DNA of 64,000 bases from Trametes villosa (GCA_002964805.2 PUDQ02000083.1:1-64000), one strand, 5' to 3'. Numbered from the stretch's first letter, positions 33,633 through 46,553 are shown. Made by a program: numbers and translations. The notes: generated by a model not told the origin, from the letters alone.

Positions 33633-35824
33633 ATGTTCGAGCCCGAAAGAGCCTCGTTCTTGACTCTACCCGACGAGCTAGTAGAGGAGATACTGATCGC
33701 TTGCGCAGCAAACAACGATGTAGTCAGCGTCGCCACCATTGCGGCGACATCTCGACGCTTCTACTCTACGATTTACGAGGCCTCCGACCACCGCTTGTGG
33801 CGCTCTCTGTTCCTCGTTCTATTCGACGATCCTAGAGACATCGACGGTCGCCCATCCCAAGGTAAGCGCTTTGCGAATGGCGCTCCTCCGACGCTCAGGC
33901 TGACCACAATTGTCCACGCATCCACGCGATAATCCCACCTCAATACAAGACATCAACTGGAGGCAGAAACTACAAGATCGCGTCTGGACCCACCGCTTTT
34001 TCTCAGAGGGCGTTCAGCCGATTCTAACACAACGCCTACGAGGGTCGCCATCCGGGGCCCAGGTTATCCACCCACCGCTTACGGCAGATGAATCCTTGCA
34101 CCCTCGCGCCCTAAACTGCATCATCGAGGTTCTATACACTCCAGCCCCAAGCCCGCTATCTGTAGATGCGGCCCGCGAACTCTCGCGTGCGCAGGCGACA
34201 CCCAGCTCGAAGGCCTTGGCTCCGTTGTGGACGTTGGACCGCGCGGCATTTCAACGCCCAAGCCTCAACGTTGCATGGCTCATTGAAACGCTTTCTACTG
34301 GCCTCCCAGCGTCGATCACGACCAGGATCTCGCGCGACGAGTTCGCCAGCGCCCGCACCTGGTCAGTAGGGCCGGAGGGCCTTGCCACAGGACGCATCAT
34401 CAGCCACCTCGGCTTCCTCCCTATCCCGACCAAAGAGTCGGAGGTGGACTCCCAGGAGGAGATGATCGCACCGGAAATCCAGCCCCGCTTTCTGGATGCA
34501 AGCGCCCAGACCGACATTCTCCTCGCGTTGGACGATATGACCGAAGAGACCCAGCGCAAGCGCGCCCACTGGCACGCCCGCCAGCGTACTTTCGACATGG
34601 GCTACCTGGCGCCGTATCGGCACTGGGGCCCGTACCTGCCCGTGCGTCCCCCCGTTGCGGCGACAACGAACACCGCGAACACTGGTGGCTACAGTGGAGA
34701 ATACTCTGAAGAATTCGGTGATCCCGACTGGATGCCGGGCACCGAGATGGCTCTACCTACACACCTCCCTCTTCCCGACCAGCTCCGCCCTGATTGGTCT
34801 TGGCTCGCTGCCGCCCGCATCGTCGCGGAGTCTACACTACGGGAAGAGCAGCAGGACGATCTGCTGCGCGAGCTGAGTGCGTGGGACAATATCAGGGGAA
34901 ACACTTGGGGAGCGCCCCTGGGCGACGACGAACCCAGCACAGAGGGGTCGGGCAGGCCGAGGCCTGCGGGGTTCTTTGCCTCCGAGACAGTCAGTAATAT
35001 CCCTGATGGCGGTGGAGAGTACCCGGGATACGACTGGGCGGGGGCTGAGGGCACATGGAGGTAAGCCAGACCCATCAGTACAGTGATATTGATAACACAT
35101 TCTGTTCGTCAGACGTCTTGTCATTTGGCTCGGATACGACGACCTCGTAGGTGAGCGTTGGTTCAAGGACCTCCTTACATACCGTCCTGACCGTACTCTT
35201 TCCTCAACCATAGATCACTATGTATGTCTGTTCACGACGGCCTACTACCATCTTCCATCCTTCAGCCACTCACCACCTAGCCGCAGCAACGCGGCCACTA
35301 CGACGACTCCGACCTCGAGGAGGTGTATGTGGTCACGCTCATGTCCCTGCGGATCACTGGCTACTCGCCCTCCCCCGTCGCCGCGTACGCAGACCGGCCC
35401 ACGATCCACGTCGAGGGCGAGATGGGCGGCCCCGGCCGCGTCGGCAACGTCCTCCTCCTCGAAGCCCCCATCCTCCGCCGCGGGTACGGCTCCGTCAGCA
35501 TGCTCGCGGACGGCAGCGTCCGCTGGTCCTTCGTTAGTACTCCCTCCTTCTCTCAGCCTGATCTTGGAGATTAACTAGTTATGTGGATATATGCGCAGAC
35601 TTCGAGGGATGAGGACGACACGCACGACCAGTGGGCGTCGGAGATGATACAGCTCGGCGGCGTGGGCTCCGCGATGGGCGCACTTGGGATGTGGACGGGC
35701 GCGGACCACGAGTCGGACGACCCGCTCGGTGAGTGCTAGTGCTGTTTGGACGAGGCTCCTCTCGCACATCGCTCACACGCTACGTCCCGTTGCAGGCGTC
35801 ATCTGGCAGTGGCGCGTCGGCTGA
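33633..35824 (+). CDS. F-box protein, tandem paralogue 3
   Basis: Exons 33633-33861, 33950-35060, 35113-35150, 35214-35221 (8 nt), 35287-35532, 35599-35728 and 35796-35824 join in frame to 596 residues. The F-box LTLPDELVEEILIACAANND is near residue 9, followed by DHRLWRSLFLVLFDDP. The central part contains MTEETQRKRAHWHARQRTFD. The tail has RITGYSPSPVAAYADRPTIH, VSMLADGSVRWSF, QLGGVGSAMGALGMW and ends VIWQWRVG. All phases agree, so this is the reference copy of the array. By family, it is an SCF ubiquitin-ligase adaptor. The C-terminal module may bind the substrate. Confidence 0.82.
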
Positions 35825-36788
35825 ATAGACGGGCCAGAGTTATCCATGGTCGTTCGGCGCGCCCGAGATGTGCCTGAATACGGGAACTTGCGCAGGTAGA
35901 GGATCTGAGGCGTCTCAATATGGATGTTCGTTCTACGAGGGCTCATACATCATGCCGGTCGTGTATTTTGAGTCGGATATCCTAACGCTGCTATTGCTGT
36001 AGCTACCGCGTAGCAGCCTCGAAGCCTTCCCCGACCCACTCTAGGCTCTCCGCGATGTCTTCTGCCCCAAACTAACTGGAGTCTCCGAATGCTCACTACA
36101 CTGATATACACCCCACCCCTCACATCGGCGGCGAGGTCACCAGGCCTCCCCCCCAAGGCAGAACACATCTCCCGTGGGTCCGATGCGCACTTCCTGCTTT
36201 TCTTAGTCAACGCCCCCCTTCCGGAACGGCGTCTCGCGCCTTCCCCTCTCGCTCCAGCTTCCTTCAACTCCGACCGAGTTCTTGCGCGGGAGTGTGGGAG
36301 CGCGCGCGGGGCTTCGCGAGTTCGCGCAGACGTCTCCGTACCGCCGATCCCCCCTCGGGCACGCTCTGGGCCCGTATAATCAGAACGTCTCTGTGTAAAC
36401 GTGGTCGGCCAATGGACGTGCGTGGGTGGAAAGCTTCACTGCAAGGCGACTACGCGCATGGTGCACCCCGCGGGTCCGCCGGCGTGCGGCATACCCTATC
36501 TCCGCACGCATCGCCCGCTGACCAGTGGCGGCACACCAGCGTCGAAAACGGCTCGCGCGTCGCACTGCGGATGGAGAAAATATGTCATAATGCGTAAAAC
36601 AGGCCAAGATCCGTCTATACTATAGTACATGTGGTGATGCGCGAGAACATAGCATGTCCATCCTCAGCCAACTCGTGACAGACGGTCCATCCATCCGATC
36701 CATAACAATACCCCGCCCGAGACCGCGCCCCACTCTCTCGCCGATGCCGAAGCACGACACCCGCCGGGAGAGCACGCGCACGAGGAGC
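35825..36788. other. 3'-3' spacer
   Basis: No gene is seen between the F-box array (+) and the convergent monooxygenase (-). Short frames here look non-coding. Confidence 0.5.
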
Positions 36789-38382
36789 TCACAGCTTGTG
36801 CTCGACGCGCTCGAACGCAGGCCCGACGCCACGCTCGCCCTGCGCGCGCCACCAGCGCTCTGCCACCGCGTCCGCGTCGTACGCAAACTGCGCCGCGTTC
36901 TTCTTCGGGTCCGCCCACTGGTTCGGGCTCCCCTCGAGCGCGCCGTCCTCGGCCTCGAGCCCCTGCATCTTGCGGAGCTCGGCCTCCATCGCCTGGCGCA
37001 TGCCCGCGTCGCGGTGCTCCTGCTCGGGCCCGTCGGGCAGGTGGAAGATCTTCTGGTTCAGGCGCGACTGGCGCTGCGTCTCCGCCGTGCGTGGGAGGCG
37101 GAGATCCTCGTAGGCTTGGATGAGCGTCTTGAGCTGCGAAGGGTCGTTCAGGCGCGAGAGGAGGTTGCCGAGGACGGCAGCGTCTTCGATGGCCATGGCA
37201 GCGCCCTGAGCACGGTACGGCTGGAAAAAGCGTCAGCAGAGAGCGAGGTATTGTGGGTTGCGGACGATGCTTACCAACATGGGATGACAAGCATCACCGA
37301 GCAGGACAACCTTCGACGAGGGGTGGACCCACGTCTTGAGCGGCTGGCGGTCCATGAGACGCCAGTTGAGCGTCGAGTCAACGAAGCTGAGCAGCTTCCG
37401 GACGCTACGCAGCAAACAGACGTCATTATGAGGCCTGCGCTGTGACACTACGGAGGAACTCACCGAGGCTCAAAGTCGGCAAACTCAACACGCATCTTCT
37501 CCGCGCTGCCCTCCGCCGTCCAGGACTCGACGCCGCCGTCGTCCGGGTGGATCAAGACAAGGTTGTATTCCTTCTTCGCACGCTGAGGGCGGAGGCATGC
37601 GTCAGGGGCCGCTCCTACCTATAGCGGATGTAAAGACTCACGATGCTATATGCCATAATGTGCCTGCCTGGGCCCATCCATCCCGTCATCTCCGGGATGT
37701 CGACGAAGCCCTTCAAATCAGGGTCCTTGAGCAGAAGCTCGGAGGGGATAATCGCGCGGTAGGCCGCATCTCCGGTCGGCTCGGCGGGGTTCGTGTGCCC
37801 GAGCACGACGCCCTGGATAAGGCTCTTCACGCCGTCCGCGCCGATAATCAGGTCCCCACGGACAACTTCGCCGGAGGCGAGCGTAACCGAGGGCGTGTCG
37901 GGGTCGACGCCGACCACCGTCGACTTCAGGCGGAGGGACATGAATGGCGCGGCGAGGTCGAAGAGGATCTTGTGCAGGTCCGCGCGGTGGATGTGGTAGT
38001 ACGGCGCACCGTACTGCTCTTCGTTGTTCGAGAGGCGGGTGTACGCGACCCGGTCGCCGTCCTGGTACCGCCGGAGAACGAGGGCCTCCGGGCGCACAGT
38101 GACGCGCTCGAGGGCGTCGCCAGCGCCCCACCGCTGGAGAAGCCGGGAGACGTTGGGCGTGACTTGGATGCCGGCACCGACCTCGCTTATGGCGCCGGCG
38201 GATTCGAAGAGGGTGACCTTGTGCCCGGCCTGGCCGAGACAGTGTGCGGCGGCGAGCCCGCCCATGCCGCACCCGATGATCAGGACATGGAGTCGATGGG
38301 CGGCCTTGCGGCCGTCGTAGAGGGTGGTGCGTTGCGAAACGCCTTGAGCGTTGGTAACGGCGGATTGCTTGGTGGCGGGCAT
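36789..38382 (-). CDS. FAD-dependent monooxygenase (salicylate hydroxylase-like)
   Basis: Four minus-strand exons (38382-37642, 37582-37464, 37404-37275, 37220-36789) encode 473 residues. The Rossmann motif GCGMGG is at residues 37-42 and GADG at 181-184. The second FAD motif LLGDACHPM lies near 321-329, with G323-D324. These are the three signatures of group A flavoprotein hydroxylases. The family uses NAD(P)H and O2 to hydroxylate aromatic acids (salicylate and 6-hydroxynicotinate type) or polyketides. The substrate is unknown, and no biosynthetic cluster surrounds it. A TATATT-like element lies near 38460 on the minus strand. Confidence 0.88.
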
Positions 38383-39794
38383 GGTGGTAGAGCAGGTAGA
38401 TGAGCGGACGAATAGGGGGAGGAGGAGATGGTAGAGTTCGAAGGCCCCGCGCGGGGTAATATAGCGTTTAGTAGGATAAAGGATTAGACGGAGGCGTTAT
38501 GGTATAGCCCTGGCAGCGCGTCTGCGTCAGGCTGGGGGCGTCATGCAGAAGAGAAGGCAGGGCGGACCCACCATCAGACACGCCCACGGGTTCTCAGGCT
38601 GACCTCTTCCACAGACGCTGCCCTTGCCATAACAAGCCCGGAGCACTCAAGCCCCCCATTCAATCTTGGCCCGCCTATCTGCCAGCCTGCTGCGTGCCGC
38701 CGGGAGGCTGGAGCATGACCCGGTGAGGGGTCAGCCTCACGTGGACGTCGGAGCCAAACGATGCTGTCATCGAGCGTTGTGCCGCGCGGGTCGGCCGATC
38801 AAGGCGAGAGAGTGAAGCGTTTGTTCTAACATTGGCCAAGTGCAAGCGTCGCGTTGAGAATAGCAGGAGCGGGAGGGCCGAGAGGTTGTTCGTCGTCGTC
38901 GTCGTCGGTGATCAGGCCGAGCCATCCGGGGAAGAAACGCTGAGCGCGGAACCAATTTCCCAGGGCTTGCCACTCGATCAATGATCGAGCTTACCCCGCA
39001 TTCTTGCAAAGCACCAAGTGCTTTACCGAAATCTATCCCCAGCAACACCCAGGCCAGCTCGTACAGGAGTAAGAGGACTCAGTTCAGCGGTGTGTGCAGA
39101 GGAAAGTGGTGATGGTGGTGGTACGAAGCCAAGAGGAAGACGTCCAGATTTTAGGACTTTAAAGGTTGAAACGATGAAGTCATTAAGATTCTCAGCCTAA
39201 TAAGGCAAGCCACCTTCTTAATTAAGACAATCGTCGCATCTGAGTCTCGTCAAATACAGCGGCCGTGTCGAAGAACATCGACTGAGTATTGCGATACGTT
39301 ACCTACGCAGTAGTACAACAGCGTATGTCTGGCGGACCCGTGATACGTAACATTAGACTGTAGCATAGAAGTGCATATCGCGTTCTTCTCTAAACCCGCT
39401 CTATCGGTTCGAACTGCATTTGGATCGGCCGAATGTTAGGAAGCTTTTCACACAAAGCCCTCGACAGTCCGGCTCGCGGAGATGAAAATTCGGGGGAGAA
39501 GCAAGTATCGCAGAAGTCACCTCTGGACCAGACGCGCTTCACCAACGTACGCACGATGTTGTAGGGGTACAGCATTATGCAGAACCAACGCGCGGAGCGG
39601 CCAAAGAAGCGTTCGGCGTAGGTCGGCTGCTTTCTGGCGGAATATTACGACAAGCTATAGCCATCACTGGTCCGGTGTGCGCTCGGTCTTCTGAGCTCTG
39701 AAGCTGGAAAGGGGAAGCGGCCGGTCTCTTAAACCATTGTACCGGGCACGACAAGGCACGTAATGCATACTCATGACACCGTGCAGGTACAACC
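38383..39794. other. 1.4 kb spacer
   Basis: No gene is recognised. The left end is the monooxygenase promoter. A short trinucleotide run (gtcgtcgtcgtcgtc) lies near 38890, and a gtggtgatggtggtgg run near 39107. Confidence 0.5.
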
Positions 39795-41317
39795 TCATTG
39801 CGTCGGTAGCAGTGCGTTATTCTCGTCCACCAACGCCTTCACAGTCTTCGCGATCTCGACCGCGCCCTACAGACATGCTCGTCAGTTCCCCGTCGAAAGA
39901 ACACACTTTCAGCGGCAAGAATCACCGGGGTGTCGGAGTGGCAGCAAATGGAGACCTCGCTCACACCCTCTGCCAGGGGGAGGAAGCCTGCCGTCGTCGT
40001 GATCTGCTGCTCCCCGAGTAATCTCTTTACCCTATCGGTGACGGCAGACAGCGGGACAGGGTCGTGCTTCCTGCCACCACAAATTCAGTCACCTGCCGTG
40101 CCCGCCCCTGGCGAGTCGGAAACGCACTTCGTGATAATCAATTTACCCTCCGGGCTGTACTCGAGGTCGGCGAACCATTCTGTGCGCAGGAGTGATCAGC
40201 GCTCGCATTCCCGCTCGCGTTCGGAACCGGACGGGTGATCTTCGCACCTGCGATGAAGGGAACCCCGAGCTCCTCGGAAGCAGCCTGGTGGCACGTCCCC
40301 GCGAGGCCCATGAACGGCACGCCGAACGTCTTCGCGACGCCGACCGCTGCCCGCGCGAGCGCCGGATCGCGCGCGGTCATGCCGTACACCGCCCCGTGCG
40401 GCTTTATCTGTGTCCAGGGCGCGTCAGCGTTGTGTGATATCCCAGAGACGCCGCGCGGAGGACGGACGTGGTTGAGAGGCAGGCCGTGCGCGAGCAGGAA
40501 GCCCGTGAGTGCGCCGACTTGGTACACGAAGCATGCGGCCAATTCGTCCTGTAGGAGAGGCGGTCAGTCAAACGTGGTTGAGTGTGTGTGATGGGTGGGA
40601 AGCGGGGGTGGGGCTGGACTTACGGGTTCCATTTTCATCTCGCGTCGGCCGAACCCTTGCTTGTCGGGGAGGGATGGGTGTGCGCCTACGAGGACGTTGT
40701 TAGTTTTCGCGAGCTTCACCGTCTCGTCCATGATGGAGAAATCCCTGCGATCCGAACCGTATGGTGTAAGCAATCGTTCCGCGACCGTGATTCGTGGTTC
40801 AGATGAATTACTCACGACGCGTGGAATCCACAAGCGACGTTAGCGAGGTGAATCGTCTTCATGAGGGCCTCGTCGTCTCCCTACAGTTCGATTATCAACT
40901 TCGCTTGAACGCAAAGAGATATGCAGGCGAGTACGCCTATTTCCTCACCATCTTGTACAAAGAGTATCCCTAAAATCGTTCATGTTAGCGATCCATTTGC
41001 AAACGGTACCGCCAGCATATGCTAGTAGAGGACAACTGGAAGACACGCTCTCGAAGTCCGAGAACTTCGGTGGGAGCTTCGGGCGTCTAAGGCGAGGCGC
41101 ATACACGAGCGCCCATAATTGCAGCCTCTGCCCGCGGCTTTCCTCTCGACCATTCCTCTCTGTCTATCGACGGTGGTGTGCTCCTCAGTCAGCGCGACAA
41201 CTTCGACTCGTGAACAGGGCTGGACGGCGCAAAAATGGCCGATGCTTGAACTGAGGTTACTCTTGATCTACTTACCTCTCCCATATCGCAATTCACCGTC
41301 GCCCGGATGCGCGTCAT
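39795..41317 (-). CDS. lamB: LamB/YcsF family protein (PxpA-like, lactam or 5-oxoproline utilisation)
   Basis: Eight minus-strand exons (41317-41276, 40969-40949, 40880-40816, 40744-40624, 40548-40248, 40179-40128, 40070-39926, 39866-39795) join in frame to 272 residues, close to the usual 250-260. Family motifs are [47 protein letters not shown] and [17 protein letters not shown]. In bacteria PxpA works with PxpB and PxpC to open 5-oxoproline with ATP. In Aspergillus nidulans, from memory, lamB is needed for growth on 2-pyrrolidinone. The divergent neighbour carries the PxpB/PxpC-like domains. The first intron is long (306 bp). Confidence 0.85.
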
Positions 41318-41876
41318 TCTGAGTCTGCTGGATCGGGCGTACTGGAGGCTGGTGAAGGTAGAGGGTTGAGATAGGTGAGCCCGAGCAACCTTGGTGTACC
41401 CCGGTACGAGTGACTGATAGCTCTGCGTTCCCAGCGAACGCGTGAATAGTTGGCGCAGATAGGAGTGTATCATGCGATACGATCGCACTTCCCCCGAGAG
41501 TCATGGGGCTCTAGGGGGCGTCGCGGGCCGAATCTTGAGCCAATCTCTGAATGAAGCCAAGATATGCGCACCTCCTCCCAGCTAAATGGCGGATCTATGA
41601 AAGGGGTGAGACTGGAGGTGGGCACACTGTTTTAGCTGCGGCGACTGGGTGAGTGGTCGGCACATGCATACGAGCCCCTGCCATCGCGTATATACCGTAC
41701 CCCACCTCTGATCACAAGGCATACGGGACAAACTATCACCCAACCCTTGCTAGTAGCCAAGCTCAGCGCTACACCAGCGCCGCAGTTCCCTCGTTATCGC
41801 AGGGCGTCCTATACATACCCGCTCATACGGGCGCAACGGACCCCGTATTCGCCTTCCATTCTCGACTACTACTACC
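41318..41876. promoter_or_regulatory. Divergent lamB/lamA promoter with GATA motifs
   Basis: The 559-bp region between the two start codons contains five HGATAR motifs for AreA/Nit2-type nitrogen regulators. They are AGATAG at 41369-41374 and 41457-41462, TGATAG at 41415-41420, and on the minus strand 41733-41738 and 41794-41799. About 1.6 are expected by chance. A TATATA at 41689-41694 faces lamA. Binding is inference. Confidence 0.5.
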
Positions 41877-44800
41877 ATGGCGAACGCACAACCGTCATAT
41901 TTATCGCACAGGCTGCTGGTCGCGAACCGCGGCGAAATCGCGGTACGCGTCCTGCGTACCGCGCGCCGGCTCCAGATCCCAACGGTCGCGGTATACACGC
42001 GCTCAGACGCGACAGCGCCCCACGTCATATTGGCAGACGAAGCAGTCGCGCTGCGCCCAGACGACGAAGACCCAATCTCAAACGCGCGCGGGTATCTCGA
42101 CGCCGACGCCATACTGGCGATATGCAAGGAACGCGGCGTCACGCTCGTACACCCGGGGTACGGGTTCCTCTCGGAGAACGAGCGGTTCGCGCAGATGGTC
42201 GTCGACGCGGGTATCACCTGGTTAGGACCACGGCCTGACACCATCGAGGCGATGGGCCTGAAGCATCGCGCGCGCGAGCTCGCGGTCGAGGTGAATGTGC
42301 CCTTGGTGCCGGGGTCGAAGAGCCTCCTGCGCGATGCGGAGGAAGCTGTTCGCCTAGCCGACGAGATCGGGTACCCGGTGATGCTCAAGTCTACCGCCGG
42401 TGGTGGTGGGATGGGACTTGTTGTGTGCAACAGCGCTGAAGACCTCTACGCGAAGTTCGCGTCTACGCAGGCTCGCGCCGAGGTAGGCGTCCACTGCGCC
42501 GAATGCGTCGCGCGAGGCTAACGAACGCCCACAGAGTCTGTTCCATAACAACGGCGTGTTCATCGAGAGGTACTTCCCAGCCGCTCGGCACGTTGAAGTG
42601 CAGGTTGGTTAGGACTAGCGAGATGCTTTCCCATAGATCTGACTTTTACTAGGTGTTTGGTGATGGCCACGGACACGCCATACACATGGGCGAGCGAGAG
42701 TGCAGTGTGCAACGACGACACCAGAAAGTTATCGAGGAGGCACCGAGCCCGTTTATGCTTCGTCGTCCCGGTGAGTATCATGTACCGGAAACGCCTGCAT
42801 ATATGCTGAGAAGGCGTAGACATTCAGCAACGAATGTGGAATGCGGCCGTCCGCCTCGCGGAGCACGTCAAGTACGAATCTGCAGGTCAGTGTGAGGTGT
42901 TGCGTTCATCCGCTCCGCACTCACATTTCTAGGAACTGTCGAGTTTCTGGTCGACGACGCGACGGGCGAGTTCTACTTCCTCGAGATGAACACGCGTCTG
43001 CAAGTCGAGCACCCCGTCACCGAGCAGATCAACCCCGGCCTCGACATCGTCGAGCTCATGATCCTCCAAGGCGTCACCAAGCACGACAGCCTCAACGGCG
43101 GAGTCCTAGCCCACCCGCCGTACGAGCAAAGTCTGTACACCGTGCCTCCCGGAGAGCGGAAGAGCCATGCGATCGAAGTTCGTGTGTACTGCGAGAATCC
43201 CGCTGCGCAGTTCAAGCCGTCCCCGGGCGTCCTGCAGCAGGTCGAGATCCCTGAGTATGGCTGGTTGAGGATTGAGACTTGGGTAAGTGACGAGGGAATG
43301 CACCTGGAAAACTTCGCTGACGCGCAAAGATAGGTTGAGAGTGGAACTACAATCACGCCATACTTCGACCCGCTCGCCTGCAAGCTCATCGTCACCGGCT
43401 CGAATCGCCAGGAGGCGATCGAGCGGCTCCTGCAGGCCTTAGGCGAGGCAAAGATCTACGGCCCGCCCAACAACATTCAGTACCTGCGCTCGATCTGCGA
43501 GTCGGAAGCGTTCAAAAACGGCGCTGCGACGACGACATTCCTCGACACGTTCTCCTTCACCCCTAAGTGAGTCTTCCGTCTGGCTACCGAGACGCAAAGC
43601 TGATCTGTGTGCAGTGCATTCACCGTGTTGCGCGGCGGTCTGGAAACCACAGTGCAAGACTATCCTGGACGTCGCATCGGACTCGGCATACCGCGCAGCG
43701 GTCCCATGGACTCGCTCGCCTTCCGCATGGCCAACATCCTCGTCGGCAACGAACCTGGGACAGAGGGCCTCGAGCTCACCCTGACAGGGTGTCGGCTCGT
43801 CTTCCACACCCCAGCTGTGATTGCTGTTACCGGTGCCACCGTCAAGGTAACGGCGAACGGGACTGAAGTGCCCATGTGGGCACGCGTCCTCGTGCCCGCG
43901 GGCGGCAAGCTCGTTATCGGCAACGCGACCGGGTCTGGTATGCGCGCATACCTCGCCGTGAAGGGCGGGTTTCCCGAGATCCCGAAGTATCTTGGGTCGA
44001 AGTCGACATCGCTGGGGCTCGGGGGCTACCAAGGGCGTGCGCTCACCGCCGGAGACCAGATCGCACTGGGGGATTGTGCATATTCCGACGTCTCCTCCAC
44101 ACTCGCTCTTCCCCCATCCATCGTGCCGTCATACCCTACCGACTGGACGATCCACGTCCTCGCCGGCCCGCACTGCGATCCGACCTTCATCACGTCCGAC
44201 GGCATCTCCGCCTTCTTCGCGACCAAATGGGTGGTGAGCGCGGCAAGCAACCGCATGGGCGTGCGCCTCGACGGGCCGCGCATCGGCTGGGCGCGCACGA
44301 CGGGCGGCGAGGGTGGCGCGCACCCGAGCAACATCCTCGACAACGGGTATGCGTTCGGGACGGTGAACGTGAACGGGGACACGCCGGTGATCTTGACGAA
44401 CGAGGGCCCGGATATGGGTGGGTACTTGTGTGTGTGCACGGTGGCGAGCGCGGACTTGTGAGTGACTGGCGGGTGTTGCTTCTTTGCCGCTGTGCAGAGA
44501 TTGACTGACGTTCGGACTAGGTGGAAGCTCGGACAATTGAGGGCGGGCTCGACTGTCCAGTTCAAGCGGATCACGCACGAGCAAGCAGTCGAGCTGATAC
44601 GACTTCAGGACAGCCTCGTTGACAGCCTCGTGAAGTACAGCAAGACGTCTTCGCTCGCTGGTATCCACCCTGCTCCAGAGTTCGCCGAAGCGACGTTGGA
44701 CCCTCGATTACACCAAGTTCCCGCGAATCCTGCCAGCGGGAGACCCAGCGTTGTGTTCCGCCAGGTGAGCCCCCTCAAGCGTTCTTGACCGCTGACTGTG

Positions 44801-46553
44801 AATCCTCTCTGACTGGTGTGTCTCGTAGGCGGGAGACTCTGCCATATTGGTCGAGTTTGGGGAGATGACGCTCGACTTCTCCATCCGCGCACGGATCCAT
44901 GCGTTCGAGTCCGAAGTGCGGAAGCGTGCAATCCCAGGCGTCTGGTTCCTCGCGCCCTGTATCCGGTCGACGATGGTAAGCCCGCGGGTTTCGTCTCTCG
45001 CTGCCATGCCTGCCCTGACATTCCCTTCTAGGTGCACTACGACCCGCTCGTCACTAGCCAAGCCGCCCTCCTCGCCGCCCTAATCGACGCGGAAGCATCC
45101 CTGCCCTCGAGCGTCGAGTCGCTCACGTTCACCGGACGAAAGATTACCTTCCCCGTCGTGCTTGACGATCGGTGGAACCGCGCGGCGCTCGAGAAGTACA
45201 TGCGCAGCATCCGCGACAAGGCCGTCTACCTTCCTAGCAACATCGAGTACCTCGCACGGAACAACGGGCTGGCGAGCGCGCAGGAGGCGTTGAGGAAGCT
45301 CGTGGGCACGGATTGGGTATGTACGGGTGTTGTGGGCGCTGAGGAGCAGAGGTGCTGATGAGGTGCAGCTCATCTTCGGGGTTGGGTTCTACCTGGCGTG
45401 CCCGTTCCTCGTCCCGGTACGTCTTCATCGGTGATGATAGTCCCTAGGTTAAGCTGCTGACGAGGCTCTGTAGATCGACCCGCGATGCCGACTAGTGGGA
45501 CAAAAGATGAACCCGTCGCGGACGTTCACGCCTCGAGTGCGTACCCACGTCTTCCAGACACCTTTACTTGCCCGCCTTCTGATGTCCTGTATAGGGAGCG
45601 ATCGGCATCGCCGGCCCCGTCACAGCGATATACCCGATCGAGTCTCCCGGGGGATATCAGCTGTACGGCCGGACTCTCCCTCCCTGGCAGACCTGGGGCA
45701 AAGGCCGCGACTTCAGCCCGGAAAGCCCTTGGCTGCTGCGGCCGTTTGATCAGGTAAGAACTCCACAACTTGAGTACATTTAGCATTGCTGACTACAAAC
45801 ACTCAGATTGCATGGGAGGTCGTCAGCGAGGAGGAATATGCGCAGGTACGACAGAGTTGGCTTTGATCCTCTCCGAAGCTTCAGCTCTGACTCTATCACA
45901 GCTCGAAACGTGGTTCGATGCCGGACAGTATGCGTTCAAGGTTGATTCACCTCTCTCCGGAGCTGCCGTGATGCTCATCGTCCTGTCCCACCTAGATCGA
46001 GGATACTACTTTCTCGATGGCAGAGTATGCCGCATTTGTGAATGGCATAGCCGACGAGATCAAGGAGTTCAAAACGCGGCAAGCCGAAGGCGCAGTGTCC
46101 GAAGAGGCCCGGTACGTTTGTGGCTTCATGGGCTCGCATCAGGCCCTCACTTCTCATGTGTTGTCTAGGGAGCGGGAGCTGTTCACAGAGTGGGATCGCC
46201 AACGCCGCGCCGAGCTGGAGGCACGACAGTCGGAAACGCCTGGCGCAGACGGTACGAGTGCCGTGGTCCCGATTTTCGCTGCGGTCACTTATCTGCCTTT
46301 CATAGCAGCCGGAGATGAGAGCGGGGAATGCGTCGCTTCCTCGTTGTCGGCGCACGTGTGGAAGATCAAGTGCGCTGTGGGCGATGTGATCCGCAGCGCG
46401 GAAGATGTCCTCGTGATTCTCGAGGCGATGAAGACGGAGGTAAACGTCGAGGCTGGGGAAGAATTCGTGGGCCGGAGGGTGAAGGGCTTTGGGCGTGGGG
46501 TGAAGGAGGGAGGCTCGGTTTCCGCAGGCGATCCATTAGTGTACTTCGAGTAA
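41877..46553 (+). CDS. lamA: Biotin carboxylase-carboxyltransferase-biotinyl fusion (urea carboxylase/lamA type)
   Basis: This is a large multi-exon gene, more than 1,100 residues. The biotin carboxylase part is near-complete: [29 protein letters not shown], the ATP loop [45 protein letters not shown]. Then a KipA/AHS2 domain ([56 protein letters not shown]), then a KipI/AHS1 domain ([18 protein letters not shown]). A C-terminal biotinyl domain has EAMKTE, biotin Lys codon 46431-46433. The first exons are 41877-42482 and 42535-42603. The order equals urea carboxylase, but no amidase (allophanate hydrolase) domain is present. Beside lamB it is better read as a lactam or 5-oxoproline enzyme. 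Some exon joins (42650-42950, 45350-46260) were not fixed. Confidence 0.85.

Noticed and set aside
36664..38403. Long plus-strand frames opposite the monooxygenase
   Set aside because: They are mirror frames of a GC-rich gene. The minus strand has all FAD motifs and consistent splice phases.
38889..38906. Trinucleotide run as a functional repeat
   Set aside because: Only about five to six units of gtc in non-coding DNA; ordinary microsatellite.
41877..46553. Biosynthetic gene cluster around the reductase, monooxygenase and transporter
   Set aside because: No polyketide synthase, NRPS, terpene cyclase or P450 is present, and the redox genes are 15 kb apart among unrelated genes.
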